A DNA stretch of 64,000 nucleotides from Owenia fusiformis (lineage: Eukaryota; Annelida; Polychaeta; Sabellida; Oweniidae), in the NCBI GenBank assembly GCA_903813345.2, contig CAIIXF020000001.1, forward strand, positions 32,590,556-32,654,555, given 5' to 3'. The position numbers were made by a program, and so were the translations under genes. Below the pieces are notes generated by a model that did not search any database, had not been told where the DNA came from, and was given only the letters and a program-made list of their open reading frames with translations. Shown here piece after piece: positions 12,481 through 23,999 of this stretch. The number at the start of each line of letters is the position of its first letter. Positions within the stretch are counted from its first letter, which is position 1.

Positions 12481-13815
12481 GAGTGGTATCGATATGGTGA
12501 ACTTTTTGAACACACGTTTCTCTTAAACCAGTCATAAAAAATCTAAAAATTAACACATCGTCAATTTAATGGTCATCTTTTGGATGGTAACAATATAATT
12601 TGAAATGTATATATATATACTTTCATCTATATTGTTTTAATTAGAAAACACATCAAACACTTGTTTTGTTCTTGGTATCCAGAGTGAAATGAATCATCTT
12701 TCCGAACCTCATTGGAACAAAACGACATAAACACAACATGTATTTAGATCTCTCAATATTGTAATTGTACAAAGGAAATTTTGGTTGATTTTAAAAAAGT
12801 ATCTTGTTAATGAAATACAAGAACACATATGTGTACAACATGTTCCCACCAATGGTTGATCCCGTCAAATGGTTATCCTGAAAATGGGTAGGCAAGATTA
12901 CAATTTACCCAGAATGCCAAAAATTAGTCAGTTTTGGATTTTCATACCAGAACCACCCCTGAAAATTTAAAATTGATCTGTCAAACAGTTAACCAGAAAA
13001 CGTGACAAGAGTTTAGGATGGAAAATCCAAAATGGCTGCCGTGACATTTACCCAGAGAGCCAAAAAACTAATCAGATCTAGATTTTTATAGATTAAGAAT
13101 CATCTCTGAAAATTCAAAATTGATCTACCAAACGGTTCATCTGCAAACGCGCAGACAAGACTTTCAGACAAGATTTTGGGATGGAAAAATCCAAAATGGC
13201 CGACAGTAAAAAAAGTGATTGTGAGTTTTTGCTGATTTCTTTTTACAAAATTATCACATATACCTACTGTTAACAATAACATAGGCTTTTACAAGAAAGC
13301 TTGACATTTCAGATCTAGATTTTTATATTACGAATCATCTCTGAAAATTTAAAATTGATCCAAACGGTTCACCTGGCAGACAAGACTTACAGACAAGATT
13401 TTGGGATGGAAAAATCCAAAATGGCCGACAATAAAAAAGTGATTATGAGTTTTTGCTGATTTCTTTTTACAAAATTCTCACATATACCTACTGTTAACAA
13501 TAACATAGGCTTTTACAAGAAAGTACACCTGAAATTATTTATTTAGCTACTAAATAGTTAAAGTATGAAAACTCAAAACACCATTCAATATGATACAAAG
13601 TATTATCGCAAAAACAATCGCACTAAAAAAATGTTAACACGTCAAACAGTTATATAAAATATTTCTAAATAATTTTCGCATTAAATTGTTGTCAGTCAGT
13701 CAACATTACATAAAATACCGTGTTTTTTGCAGAATGCTTTCAATAATTGGTTTAAGAAAAAAAACATTGTTGAATTCAGTTCACCATATCGATACATATC
13801 CTTTCAAAAATTTCG
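12480..13815. repeat. Direct duplication block with weak flanking inverted repeats
   Basis: Units at 13075-13311 and 13312-13540 are close copies (period 237), sharing GATCTAGATTTTTATA, AAAATCCAAAATGGCCGACA and CATATACCTACTGTTAACAA. A more diverged partial unit lies at about 12895-13050. Outside, about 65 bp around TATCGATATGGTGAACT (12486) recurs in inverted form near 13775. The whole may be one decayed DNA transposon with internal tandem repeats, but the outer ends are unclear. Confidence 0.6.
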
Positions 13816-15813
13816 AACACAATAATTTTCTTACATGAATGGTATTCAAACAACAGGGCTGGCGTATGTATTGATGTTCAGATAGTCCCCATTCCATTTC
13901 TGAGACCCCAGATGATCGTCTCTTATGAGGAAACGTAGATGGATGGTCCAGAAAATTGATATAAAACTAACATTTTTCGAAATACACTATTATGACGTGC
14001 ACGGACCTGGGGACAATTGGTACCCTTTGCATTCGTTTGACTTCACTTCTTAAAAGAGAGCTTCGTCTTCGTCTGTAGTTTAACTAGACTCTGCACGCAG
14101 GGTAGACAATTGGGGAAATGCGGGGTAATCTCAGCTTAAAGCGTTAATCTCTGCCTTATTTGAAAAGCTAACTATGTGTTTTATGTATCATTTTGAAGTA
14201 TTTTTTATTCACATTTCAGTGAAATTATTTTTCTTGAAAAGTTCGATGGGATTTTCCATATTTTAAAGGTTAAATATACCTATAACCCGACATCGTCAAA
14301 TACGCTGTAAGACGTAACACTTTACGCTTACACGGTTCGTTGAAATTGGGATAACTTTTGAAATAATGATCAGAATCCCACTGAAATTTCACATTTTATT
14401 CAATGGAACATGCGCATTTATGACGTCATAATTGCGTTTCAGTTCAAATTGTCTTATATGAACGTTTTTAAAATTTTCAAAATTGTGTAAGGTTTCGAAG
14501 GCGAAGGGGACGAGCAATAAATTAACCTTGATTTAACCTTCTAATTTAGGTCTGATTTGAAAGAAATTGCACAATATTGTCACGGCGAAATTTACAAAAC
14601 AATAACAGGTTTGTTTCTTTCACAAATAATATTAAAATAATAGCTGGTTTTCGAGACTTGAAAAATTGTGACGCATCGATTTTTTACCTCAAATTCCATA
14701 CATATCATTTTCTACTAACGCCCCAAGTAGATTTCCTCACCGTTTCTCAAAATTCAAAAAAACATTTTAGAAATATTGTCCTCGAGATCGTGCTACCCTG
14801 TGAATTTTATCATGATGAAATAAGGGTTGACTAAACTTGAAACAGATGTAACGCTCGCCGTTTTTGACGTTATAAGGCAATTTGCGCTCTATACTGCTCA
14901 TTGTTTTATTTTGGCATTTTGACGCCATAATGTTACGCTTATTTCCCCCAGTTTCGTGCGACGTGTAACAGGATTTTGAAAAAAATCAAATATTTGAAAG
15001 AAGAGGTCCATTTAACAGGCTATTGGTCCACTTACATTTTTAACACAAACGTGTATCAGTATCATATGTTTAAGAAAATTACATATTTGCGAACAAATAG
15101 TTCAGAAGACAACAGAATCGTCGATTTAATTCTTTACATACATAAACGGTTTTTCGAAAAACAGTTAATCTGTTGGGATTCTACCTACAACGCGTGAAAT
15201 AAGGAAAAATCGTACCTTCGACGTTCCGACATTTTGTTACCAAAACGAACCGTTTCGGTAACCAGCGTAATCGAGCGGATTACCACCAGTGATTCTTCCA
15301 TTTCCTTTTAAAACTGATTGCATGTTGTAGATAAACCTTTTTTCTTGAGATGTTTTCAGTTTCTTTGAAAAACTGGAAGCAAGAACCCCTGCCCCAAGGC
15401 TGTCTGAATATTGGTACAGACTATGTTTACCATCAAAATAATATCAAAACTTATCATTATATAGAAGTTATTATATGGAACATATGGCAAACAAGCATTG
15501 GGAGTAGAATATTGACAAAAGCCAACTGTGTATGTAGTTTATCTTTCCAAATCTGGAAAACAGTGTTATTTTTTGTTCACTTTGTTATCAAGTTTTAGCA
15601 TGGTGCTCATACCCTTTCATTGTAAAGTTAGCCATCGGCCCACACCCCCACAAAAAATTTTAAAACTGTATATTGCAGACACTGTAAACTAGCTTCTCTG
15701 CAAATATTATTGTGAGAGTGTGGATTCACCACTAAAACTTAAATTCTGTGATGAAAATAAGGCTGACTGGTTTATGTTTTCAATATGGCTACTAACTGTG
15801 CATACATGTACTA
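13816..15813. other. Non-coding apart from a MITE at 14021
   Basis: Short open frames at 14577-14834, 14976-15197 and 15350-15598 show no domain or splice structure. No repeats were seen except the 84-bp MITE listed separately. Confidence 0.4.
14021..14104. mobile_element. Tiny MITE, copy 2 (84 bp) with 9-bp TSD
   Basis: The element begins TACCCTTTGC and ends GCAGGGTA, with a 6-bp terminal inverted repeat TACCCT/AGGGTA. It is flanked on both sides by exact GACAATTGG (14012-14020 and 14105-14113). A related 71-bp copy sits at 6478-6548. The transposase family cannot be told from 6-bp ends, but a 9-bp duplication is compatible with Mutator-type superfamilies. Confidence 0.8.
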
Positions 15814-15959
15814 TACAGGATGTCCCGAAAGTATGCCCCCCCCCCCTAGGCAGACATATACCAATGTCTCCATAGAATGTGTCATGTATAATTTTAAAGC
15901 TTATCCAAAGTTACATTGATTTGCCAAGTATCATGGTTCAACTCACAAATGGTAAAAAG

Positions 15960-16091
15960 TTACAGGCATTTCAAAACTTAGTGTTTGGTCAAAAACATAG
16001 TTCATTTCAGTATCTTGACAACAGTCCTGACCTGAATGTGACCGAAAATATGGGTGCTATTAACGAAGATATGATGGATATTGAGTTCTAA
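15960..16091 (+). pseudogene. Tc1/mariner transposase C-terminal scrap
   Basis: The plus frame contains QYLDNSPDLNVTENM, the conserved block around the second and third catalytic positions of Tc1/mariner transposases (NSPDLNxxEN). The glutamate of EN is present, but the family proline before it is threonine. The frame ends at a TAA at 16089. The upstream part reads through terminal-repeat sequence, so the N-terminal DNA-binding domains and the first catalytic aspartate are absent. The scrap lies inside the long-TIR element, which is the context expected for a decayed transposase. Confidence 0.75.
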
Positions 16092-16929
16092 AAGGGGACA
16101 TTGAGGGTAGATTCTCCAAGGAAATTCTTCTAAAATACCTTAAAGTGTGCGCCAAAATTTAAAACTGCGCAGGCGCAGCGCTCTCGCTAACCTGTATAAA
16201 GAGATTACAAGGTACAGGCTTCAGAGGTAAGCCAGGAAGGTGTACAACTGTCGTCCCGTGTTGATTTCCCGTATAATCGTAATCAGGCAAGTTTCACCAT
16301 TGGAATTGAAAATGATATTTTCTAACGATTGAGCGTAGCGAATAAGTTTGAAAATTATTTAATACAGGTACTTCACACTGTTTTGATATCAGATTTGGAG
16401 AAGGTGTTCTATAGTTTGTTACGGGGGTGTATATTTGAGTATGTTCTGTTCTATTTAAGTGACGACAAACGGTGGTATTGATTGAATGAGTTGTGAGTGA
16501 TTTATGTTTAGGAAATAGGTTTTGAGTCATTCGGCTTTGTGACGCTAACACGGCAGCATTTGCTAAATTTACCAAACAACTTTAAGGTTAACTGTTTTAA
16601 AATATTTTGTCAAATGTATTTTTACTTTGATATAAAGTTAGAAATAGTTTTTGTTTTAAGTAAATTGTGTGTTTCGAATTCTTAAATCCTACAAACGCCA
16701 ATTTCATCTTAGGGGTAGGTGGACCTCCTTGTATATAAAAAACAAAATGTACAAGGTACCTTTCGCACTTTGCAAAAGGGGTCGCCGCGAGGTTGGCATT
16801 AAAGAATTCAATTATTAGCCTACAGGGCATAAGTACTGTAAATATAATACTAAGAAATTGTATACAGAGTATGTTAGCAAGGTTTCCGAAACCACATGAA
16901 TATAAAATGTAAATTATTTATAATAATTC

Positions 16930-18360
16930 ATAACTGAGATAAAAAGCTGGATAAAAAGCTTTGCCTCTGAGGCATATGGAACGGGTTTAATGTTTGGGCA
17001 AGGAGTGACCATATATTTGATTATTTATAATTTCAGACGAGACTCGTCTCTGAGACGTTTGTGGAGCTATAAAAGATTACTATTTATAAATTATAAGATT
17101 TGAGATATTTGCCCCCGAGGCTAAATAATGATTTCATTTTGAAATTTGTCAAAAGAATTAAGTCCCATGAATCAATATTGGACTATTATGGAGTTTTTGC
17201 CTCAGGAGCATCTGGAGATAAGGAATATTTGGTATTATAAGTTTACCTCTGGAGAACACGTACTTTAGAAGTTAATAGAATCTTAATATATGCCAGGATT
17301 ATGATCAGATCATTGGACTATTATTCAAGTTTGCCCATCGGGGCATCTGTGCATAAGTAATATTTAATATTAAACGTTTACCTCCGAGGGATGTGTACTT
17401 TAGAAGTTGATTACTGAATATTAATGATATATGGCTTTGAATGCCAGGATTATGATCAGATCAATTGAACTATTATTTAAGTTTGCCCATCGGGGCATCT
17501 GTGCATAAGTAATATTTAATATTAAAAGTTTACCTCCGAGGGATGTGTACTTTAGAAGTTGATTACTGAATATTAATGATATATGGCTTTGTATGCCAGG
17601 ATTATGATCCGATCATAAGTCCGGGACACCTCCGAGGTGCTGCCCAAAGGGTCATTGTGTATGTGGAGTTTGTATGTACGATATATCATAGGCCAATAAA
17701 TAACGACATAGCGGCACTTACGAGCCAATGCAAATAATATAATATTAACAAAATATGGATTCATATGCCAGGATTAAGATCATTGGACTATTATTGAATT
17801 TTGCCTCTGGGGCATCTGTAGATAAATATTGTTTTTATATTATATGACTGTTTACCTCTGAGGAATAATCCACTTTAGAAGTTAGAAAATATGATATCAA
17901 TAATATGGCTTTAAATGCCGGGATTAAGATCAGGCAATTATTGAATATTATTGAATTTTGTCTCCGGGGCATCTGTAGATAAGGATTGTTTTATATTATA
18001 AGTTTACCTCTGAGGAATAATCCATTTTAGAAGAATTAGAAAATAATATTAATGATATGGCTTTAAATGCCGGGATTAAGATCATGTCACTGGACTATTA
18101 TTGAATTTTGCCTCTGGGGCATCTGCACAATATTTGATATAAAACGTTAACCTCTGATGGATTTAGAAGTTGATTACAGAATATTAATGATATATGGCTT
18201 TGTATGCCAGGATTATGATCCGATCATAAGCCCGGGACACCTCCGAGGTGCTGCCCAAAGGGTCATTGTGTATGTGGAGTTTGTATGTACGATATTATTA
18301 TAGGCCAATAAATAGCGACATAGCGGCACATAAGAGCCAATGCAAATTTATATGGTGGTT
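16930..18360. repeat. Satellite-like array of about 150-bp units inside the mariner element
   Basis: The phrase GGGGCATCTGT and variants recurs near 17208, 17343, 17495, 17812, 17969 and 18119, each accompanied by TTTAGAAGTT and ATGCCAGGATTATGATC. A larger block containing GGACACCTCCGAGGTGCTGC appears at about 17558-17738 and again at 18168-18350 with few differences, so there is higher-order structure. Confidence 0.8.
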
Positions 18361-19399
18361 GTGTTCTTTTAAGATTTAAGTACGGAGGACCAGTTTTAAT
18401 AACTATTAGATATACTTTGTAGATGTTTACATATGAACTGAGGTATTAAGTGTATGCATCAATCAAATGGCTCATTTTGAACATATAAAAAGTATTTGTG
18501 TTTTGTTTCCCAGGAAATTGTATTCCCATGTAGTACACACATAAATAGTGTACATTATGTTGTACTTGAATAGCCTGGCTAATATAATATTGAAGGGCAT
18601 GCTGATTGTACACACGAGTACATGCATGAAGGCCTAATATTGATATTGCTTGCATACCTAAGTAAAAATAAACTCTTCTAATCCCCTAATGTAAACACGG
18701 CGGTATACGTAGCCCGATTTATCGGGGGCTTTAAAAAGGTTTTATGAGGATTACAAAATGCCACATCCGTATTTGAAGCATGTTTAAGGTCATATGGAAA
18801 GCATTGCTGCTGTTTAACATGGCCTAGGGAAACACACCAACTATTACTCTGGTGTAAAATTGGCTTTAATTTCGGCCAAACACTAAATTTTGAAATGCCT
18901 GTAACTTTTTCCCATTTGTGAATTGAACAATGATACTTGACAAATCAATGTAACTTTGGATGAGATTTGAAATGATATATGACACATACTATGGAGACAT
19001 TGGTATATGTCTGCCTAGGGGGGCCCATACTTTCGGGACACCCTGTACATTATTGCATGCACCGATTAGGCCATTCAAAATTAATTATATGTTGACAGTC
19101 TGACGAATGGCCTTCTATTGACCTTATATTAAAAAGTACAAAACCTTTGTTTATTTAAAGGGTTTAATGTATTATTTGATAGTGAAAATGCAATAACACA
19201 TTTTGGCAAAGCAAGTAACACACCTCTTGAATTCAGATGGCCTTGTTAATGAAGGCATGCTACTGAAGTTTATATACATGTAGTTTTTAATCAATCTGGG
19301 AAATCATTTCACTTTAATATGATCCAATTTCACAATTTTTTAAGTTCCCTTTGTCATTTAAATGCATAACAAGTACAAAGAAGATGGGAACATTTTTTC

Positions 19400-19925
19400 T
19401 GAAAACAGAGAAGTTTACACCCCAGTCACATTTCCTACGGCGACCTTGCGGTCTATCATTTCTGCGGCCAGTAACATTTCTACGCTCGCCGTGGAATTTC
19501 TGCGCTCTCATACTTTTGCAGTCACATTTCCCACGGCAGCCGCACGGTGAATTTTAACTTTCTGTTGATAAATAATACTTTTTTCATTTTATTTACATCG
19601 GGACAATTTATAAATGTTATTCATAGTGTTAGGATGTAATATCAAATGAAAAGTGATCATGAAACATTGACAAATAATGATTCAATCTTGTTGAGCCCGT
19701 TGATTTCTACGGGGACCTCAGAAATGAACAAATATTATAACTCCGAGTTATAATTTCTACGGCGACCCTGGCCTGCGGCCTGTAAAAAACTGGATACGCC
19801 GTACGGAGGCCGCAAGGCGAGCGTAGTTTTCCTACGCTCGCCGCAGAAATACACTGATTTAATTTATCTGCGGTCGACGCACGGCCTCCGTACGACAAAT
19901 GTTACACCCCAGTCACATTTGACCG
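19400..19925. repeat. GC-rich palindromic-word island
   Basis: Variants of TTTCTACGGCGACC, CTACGCTCGCCG and CCGTACGGAGGCCG recur many times in both orientations. The phrase ACACCCCAGTCACATTT bounds it at 19417 and 19905. The GC content stands out from the AT-rich flanks. Open frames here are by-products of the words. Confidence 0.65.
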
Positions 19926-19929
19926 CAAA

Positions 19930-20120
19930 GTCCTTACTCAAGACTATATCCTTCGTCACGTGACAATAGACTGAATAAATATCGCATCGTTGATTGGCCG
20001 ACTGGTTTTGTTGCGGTTCACAAAACTCTGCGGGCAACTGCCAGGAGGAGAAATATTGAGAGTGAAATCAGCTGGGGTTTATTTACAAAGTGGTCGGTTA
20101 AATCGGGCTGATTTATCAAG
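19930..20120 (+). promoter_or_regulatory. Possible promoter and first-exon region
   Basis: A CACGTGAC E-box-like site is followed by GATTGGCCGACTGG (an inverted CCAAT-type box), then a moderately GC-rich stretch ending TTTATCAAG before GTGAGG, a good splice donor at 20121. This is the arrangement of a non-coding first exon of a plus-strand gene. No TATA box or initiator is clear, and the gene beyond cannot be followed because of the gap. Confidence 0.25.
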
Positions 20121-20129
20121 GTGAGGTAG

Positions 20130-21000
20130 GCCAAACTGCCCTAATACGTCATTCCGCTGAATAGAAAAGTAGTTTTCAAAAATGAATGTAGTCCCAACAC
20201 AATTGTGATCATGACGAGTCAGTAAGCTAGTATGTAGGTACAGTTGTCATCTTTTTACAATGACAACATGTCATTTCTTCTGAAAATGCGTTTATTCGGA
20301 AGGAAAATTTCGAGTCAAGTGGCGTATTAATTTTGCCTTGATTTTTGTGAATTTCAATTTCTGTCGGCAGAGAGAGGGGGTAGTGTTTGGCCCCTATTGA
20401 GTTTCGTGTCAAAATGTAGCTTAGACATAGCTTTAGAACCTCAGATAGGCCAGTGAGGCCACATAAATCCATAACTTGAGACTAGTTTGGTGACGTGAAT
20501 CAAGATGGTGAAATAGCGAAAGGTAAAAATCTGATGAGTTTGCATTTGGATGAAGCGCATAAAATTTACAAAGAAGTTAATAATTGAAAGGAAATTGTTG
20601 CATTGGAAATGAATGGACGAAACACATTGATTGAGACTGAGATAACGAGATCGGATGGAAGCAATGAACGCACCTATTAAAGATAAAATTGATCAGGGGA
20701 ACAGACTGAGATCTAGTGTATGGTTGACCAACCCCCTGAATTTCTGACGATGCACAATTGCTTTGATTTAGTCTATTGCAAGTTCGTGAAACTTCAATCA
20801 TTCAAATCATCCAAAAGAAAGTATGATGTACCCAATTCATTGCCATGCCCATCAACTTATATGACCTTACTTCCTGCGAAAGCTATTTGGATTTTGATAT
20901 AATAGCTTTCCCACGGAGCATTTGGACAGCTCAATGATCGTGACCTTTGAAATCGAATTAAGTCGATCCGCGGCTTACTTTTGGTCTCTAACTGTGTCTT
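20130..21000. other. Non-coding sequence before the gap
   Basis: No domain, repeat or splice-supported exon was recognised. Frames that appear to run through the gap are artefacts of the Ns. Confidence 0.4.
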
Positions 21001-21500
21001 NNNNNNNNNNNNNNNNNNNNNNNNNNNNNNNNNNNNNNNNNNNNNNNNNNNNNNNNNNNNNNNNNNNNNNNNNNNNNNNNNNNNNNNNNNNNNNNNNNNN
21101 NNNNNNNNNNNNNNNNNNNNNNNNNNNNNNNNNNNNNNNNNNNNNNNNNNNNNNNNNNNNNNNNNNNNNNNNNNNNNNNNNNNNNNNNNNNNNNNNNNNN
21201 NNNNNNNNNNNNNNNNNNNNNNNNNNNNNNNNNNNNNNNNNNNNNNNNNNNNNNNNNNNNNNNNNNNNNNNNNNNNNNNNNNNNNNNNNNNNNNNNNNNN
21301 NNNNNNNNNNNNNNNNNNNNNNNNNNNNNNNNNNNNNNNNNNNNNNNNNNNNNNNNNNNNNNNNNNNNNNNNNNNNNNNNNNNNNNNNNNNNNNNNNNNN
21401 NNNNNNNNNNNNNNNNNNNNNNNNNNNNNNNNNNNNNNNNNNNNNNNNNNNNNNNNNNNNNNNNNNNNNNNNNNNNNNNNNNNNNNNNNNNNNNNNNNNN
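21001..21500. other. Assembly gap of 500 N
   Basis: Exactly 500 N characters, so probably a scaffold gap of nominal size. The true length is unknown. Confidence 0.95.
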
Positions 21501-21501
21501 T

Positions 21502-21615
21502 GAGTCTGGGAATGGAAAAACACCAATGGAAACATTGAAAATTGAGTCTGCTGATGGACCACCAGCACAAGCTGCATCCTTGAGGCAACTGAGCCTGAGT
21601 GCATTATCAGAATTG
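21502..21615 (+). CDS. Possible internal exon, unknown protein
   Basis: The plus frame is open from the gap edge for 38 codons, with pieces such as ESGNGKTPMETLKIESADG and AASLRQLSLSALSEL. It ends exactly at GTTAGT, an acceptable splice donor, in phase 0. Its composition (G/C in codon positions, few stops) differs from the AT-rich flanks. The upstream boundary lies in the N gap. No domain is recognised; the text looks like a polar, low-complexity segment of a nuclear protein. It could belong with the promoter candidate at 19930-20120 and the phase-0 terminal exon at 32840-32968, but nothing proves this linkage. Confidence 0.35.
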
Positions 21616-22796
21616 GTTAGTACATACATGAATGCTTTTATATTTCCAATATAGAATGATACATGATTCTTTATTGCAATTCAAACATGACTATGGTCAA
21701 TGATGAAGTAGAACAGTTCATCATTTACATCTACAAGATTGTTATCTTTGAAGAAATTAAATTTTATATGTTTTTGGATGAGATTATTATTTAGAAATAC
21801 TAAATAGGGGTGTTGGGTAACAATTGATATTCGTTTGAAAAATATTGAGTAGGTTTAGTTTGTCAAAATATTAAAGGAATTAAAATAATTAATTTGATGC
21901 AGAAAAAATATGAAAACTTAGTTGGAAAATCATAACATTGACTAAAATGAACACACTGATGATATGCTGTCACCCCTTTTTAAAGAACAGCCCGTGCATT
22001 TATCAAAAATTAAATGCACAGCAAAATCATTTTCATGCATATATCAATAAATTAACACACTGAAATGCTTTGAGCTGATTGGCTGAGACACACTTGGCAT
22101 GTTTGAATTATCTCTAACACTTCCAAAACCCAGATAGCAGTATCTTTATCTTTAATGTAGAATATTTCTAGTATTGGCTGATCTTAAATGTCTACATTGC
22201 TAAAATTAAAATTATCAATTCCATGATTCCAGATACATTCAAAATCCCATTAGGCAATATCAAACACGCCCCTGAGGAGTACCGACAGGTAGTCAGGTCA
22301 TCGAATGTGTGGGACAGATTGCCTTTATATCTGTAATGCTCCCAACAACATACAAGGGTGACTACAGAGAGGCCACCATCTACCATGCCATAGGGGGAAT
22401 GAACTTTTGGAAGCAATGATGGAGCAGGATGGAAAGTAAGATTTAAGTACATTACTTCTAGGATTTTTCAAGTTAATTTATTGTCTTGATGATGACTAGG
22501 ATTTTTTCTATTTTTAAATTTTTATAAAATGGCAAATATGCATCTCGTCAGAATGTAAAGGAATTCCCCCTAATTTCTGAAAAAATGATATGAAGTAAGT
22601 GAAAGTAATATTACTTCCAAGAGTTATTCATAAACCGAGTATTGTTAATTCCCTTTCAGCACCATGATAGAATGCCAACTGTTCCAATGTGACAGTATTA
22701 AAGAGACACTAATTGTGGGTAACACATATATAAGGAACATTTGTTCCTTATATAACCCCATGATATTTCAAGTAAGTGCTATATTTCTATTTTTTG
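21616..22796. other. Mostly non-coding; weak exon-like patch at 22229-22330
   Basis: After GATTCCAG at 22221-22228 a frame is open for about 36 codons, with a possible donor GTAGTCAG at about 22290. The same 200-bp patch has stops in all frames further on, so it may be a decayed coding or transposon scrap. Nothing else was recognised. Confidence 0.2.
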
Positions 22797-22801
22797 TTTA
22801 T

Positions 22802-23651
22802 CACCCTATGCAGACAGAGCCTGTGGGAAATATTGGGTGTGGCGCAAATGAGCGGAGGGTGCGGAGCTAACGGTCATTTTTGAATTTAAAATTGGGATAT
22901 TTCTGAAACTAAGCCGTTTTGGGACTTCAAATATACCAAGATATGTGTATTTGACACCAAATATCAATAAAATTGTGAAAATAGTAGCGCAATTCATTTT
23001 ATAGCGACACAGTATGCCTTAAACATTTCCCAGACCTATATATTTTGAGACTATCCTTTTAATACTGCGTCCCCAGCATTCATAAAAAATGGTGTTCAAG
23101 ATACACTACCCATGCAAATTATTTTTGCATCTTGGAAGCCAGGCAGTATCTGTGTGATTTTATAAAAATTCGGAAATGTTATTCAGATATGAGCCCCTCT
23201 AAATATTGGGTGCGGAGCTACGTTTATGGAGCTGCTCCGCACCCAATATTCAGAGGGGGCTCATATCTGAAAAAATTTCCGAATTTTTATAAAATCACAC
23301 AGATACTGCCTGGCTTCCAAGATGCAAAAAATAATTTGTATAGATAGTGCACCTTGAACACCATTTTTTATGAATGCTGGGGACTCAGTATTAAAAGGAT
23401 AATTTCAAAATATATAGGTCTGGGAAAGGTTTAAGGCACATTGCGTTGCTATAGAATGAATTGCGCTACTATTTTCACAATTGTATTGATATTTGGTGTC
23501 AAATACACATATCTTGGTATATTTGAAGTCCCAAAACGGCTTAGTTTCAGAAATATCCCAAATTTAAATTCAAAAATAACCGTTAGCACCGCACCCTCCG
23601 CTCATTTGCTCCGCACCCAATATTTCCCACAGGCTCTGTCTGCATAGGGTG
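22802..23651. mobile_element. 850-bp foldback element with 5-bp TSD
   Basis: Two arms of about 417 bp (22802-23218 and 23234-23651) are near-perfect reverse complements, separated by a 15-base loop. Ends are CACCCTATGCAGACAGAGCC and its inverse. Both flanks carry TTTAT (22797-22801 and 23652-23656), a 5-bp target duplication. The element is non-coding; open frames appear symmetrically in the two arms. A CAC start and 5-bp duplication are formally compatible with Transib-type elements, but the AT-rich target and the end sequence do not establish the superfamily. Confidence 0.85.
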
Positions 23652-23759
23652 TTTATATGCTTTCCATTTATAAAAATGATGTGTGTGACTTAGATGTCTC
23701 TGCTCACAGAGAGGCTTTGAGCCTGTCCATCAGTGACATTTTAGATAAATCCCCGGGTC

Positions 23760-23999
23760 AGTCACATCAAATGTGAGGGTGAAAATGATCTCGAAAAAAA
23801 ATGTACAAACTTAAGAAAAAAGAGGCGAATGGCTGAACTTGACACTTTTTTGAGTAGTTTATTCTTTTCTTCATCTGAAAATACTTTAAGTTCTATTTCT
23901 ACTCAAGTCAACCTTCCTACAGAAAATGAAAGCAATTTAAAACGTCAATTTGAAAATCTCGATGATGAAATAGAAAAAAAAAGAAAGCAAAAAAGATGA
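23760..23999 (+). CDS. Possible small coding fragment, unknown
   Basis: A frame is open through about 80 codons and ends at TGA 23997-23999. An internal ATG at 23829 gives a 56-residue product that is acidic then strongly basic (it ends in a lysine/arginine-rich tail EIEKKRKQKR), with a serine-rich middle. It resembles a short coiled or nuclear segment but matches no family I can name. It lies just right of the foldback element and has no splice support. It may be chance or a scrap of a transposon ORF. Confidence 0.2.
   Translation, partial: SHIKCEGENDLEKKCTNLRKKRRMAELDTFLSSLFFSSSENTLSSISTQVNLPTENESNLKRQFENLDDEIEKKRKQKR

Larger units (their letters stand above)
15814..19047. mobile_element. 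Tc1/mariner-type element with long TIRs and satellite cargo
   Basis: Left end TACAGGATGTCCCGAAAGTA and right end, read inverted, TACAGGGTGTCCCGAAAGTA. The inverted match continues for about 178 bp on each side (15814-15991 and about 18870-19047), sharing GGCAGACATATACCAATGTC. CAGGGTGTCCC with a TA at each edge is a classic mariner-type terminus. Only a C-terminal transposase scrap remains, next to the left TIR. Most of the 3.2-kb interior is a tandem array of about 150-bp units. The element is therefore non-autonomous. Confidence 0.75.

Noticed and set aside
20857-21629. Long open frames through the 500-N stretch on both strands
   Set aside because: They are made almost entirely of N codons and are artefacts of the gap.
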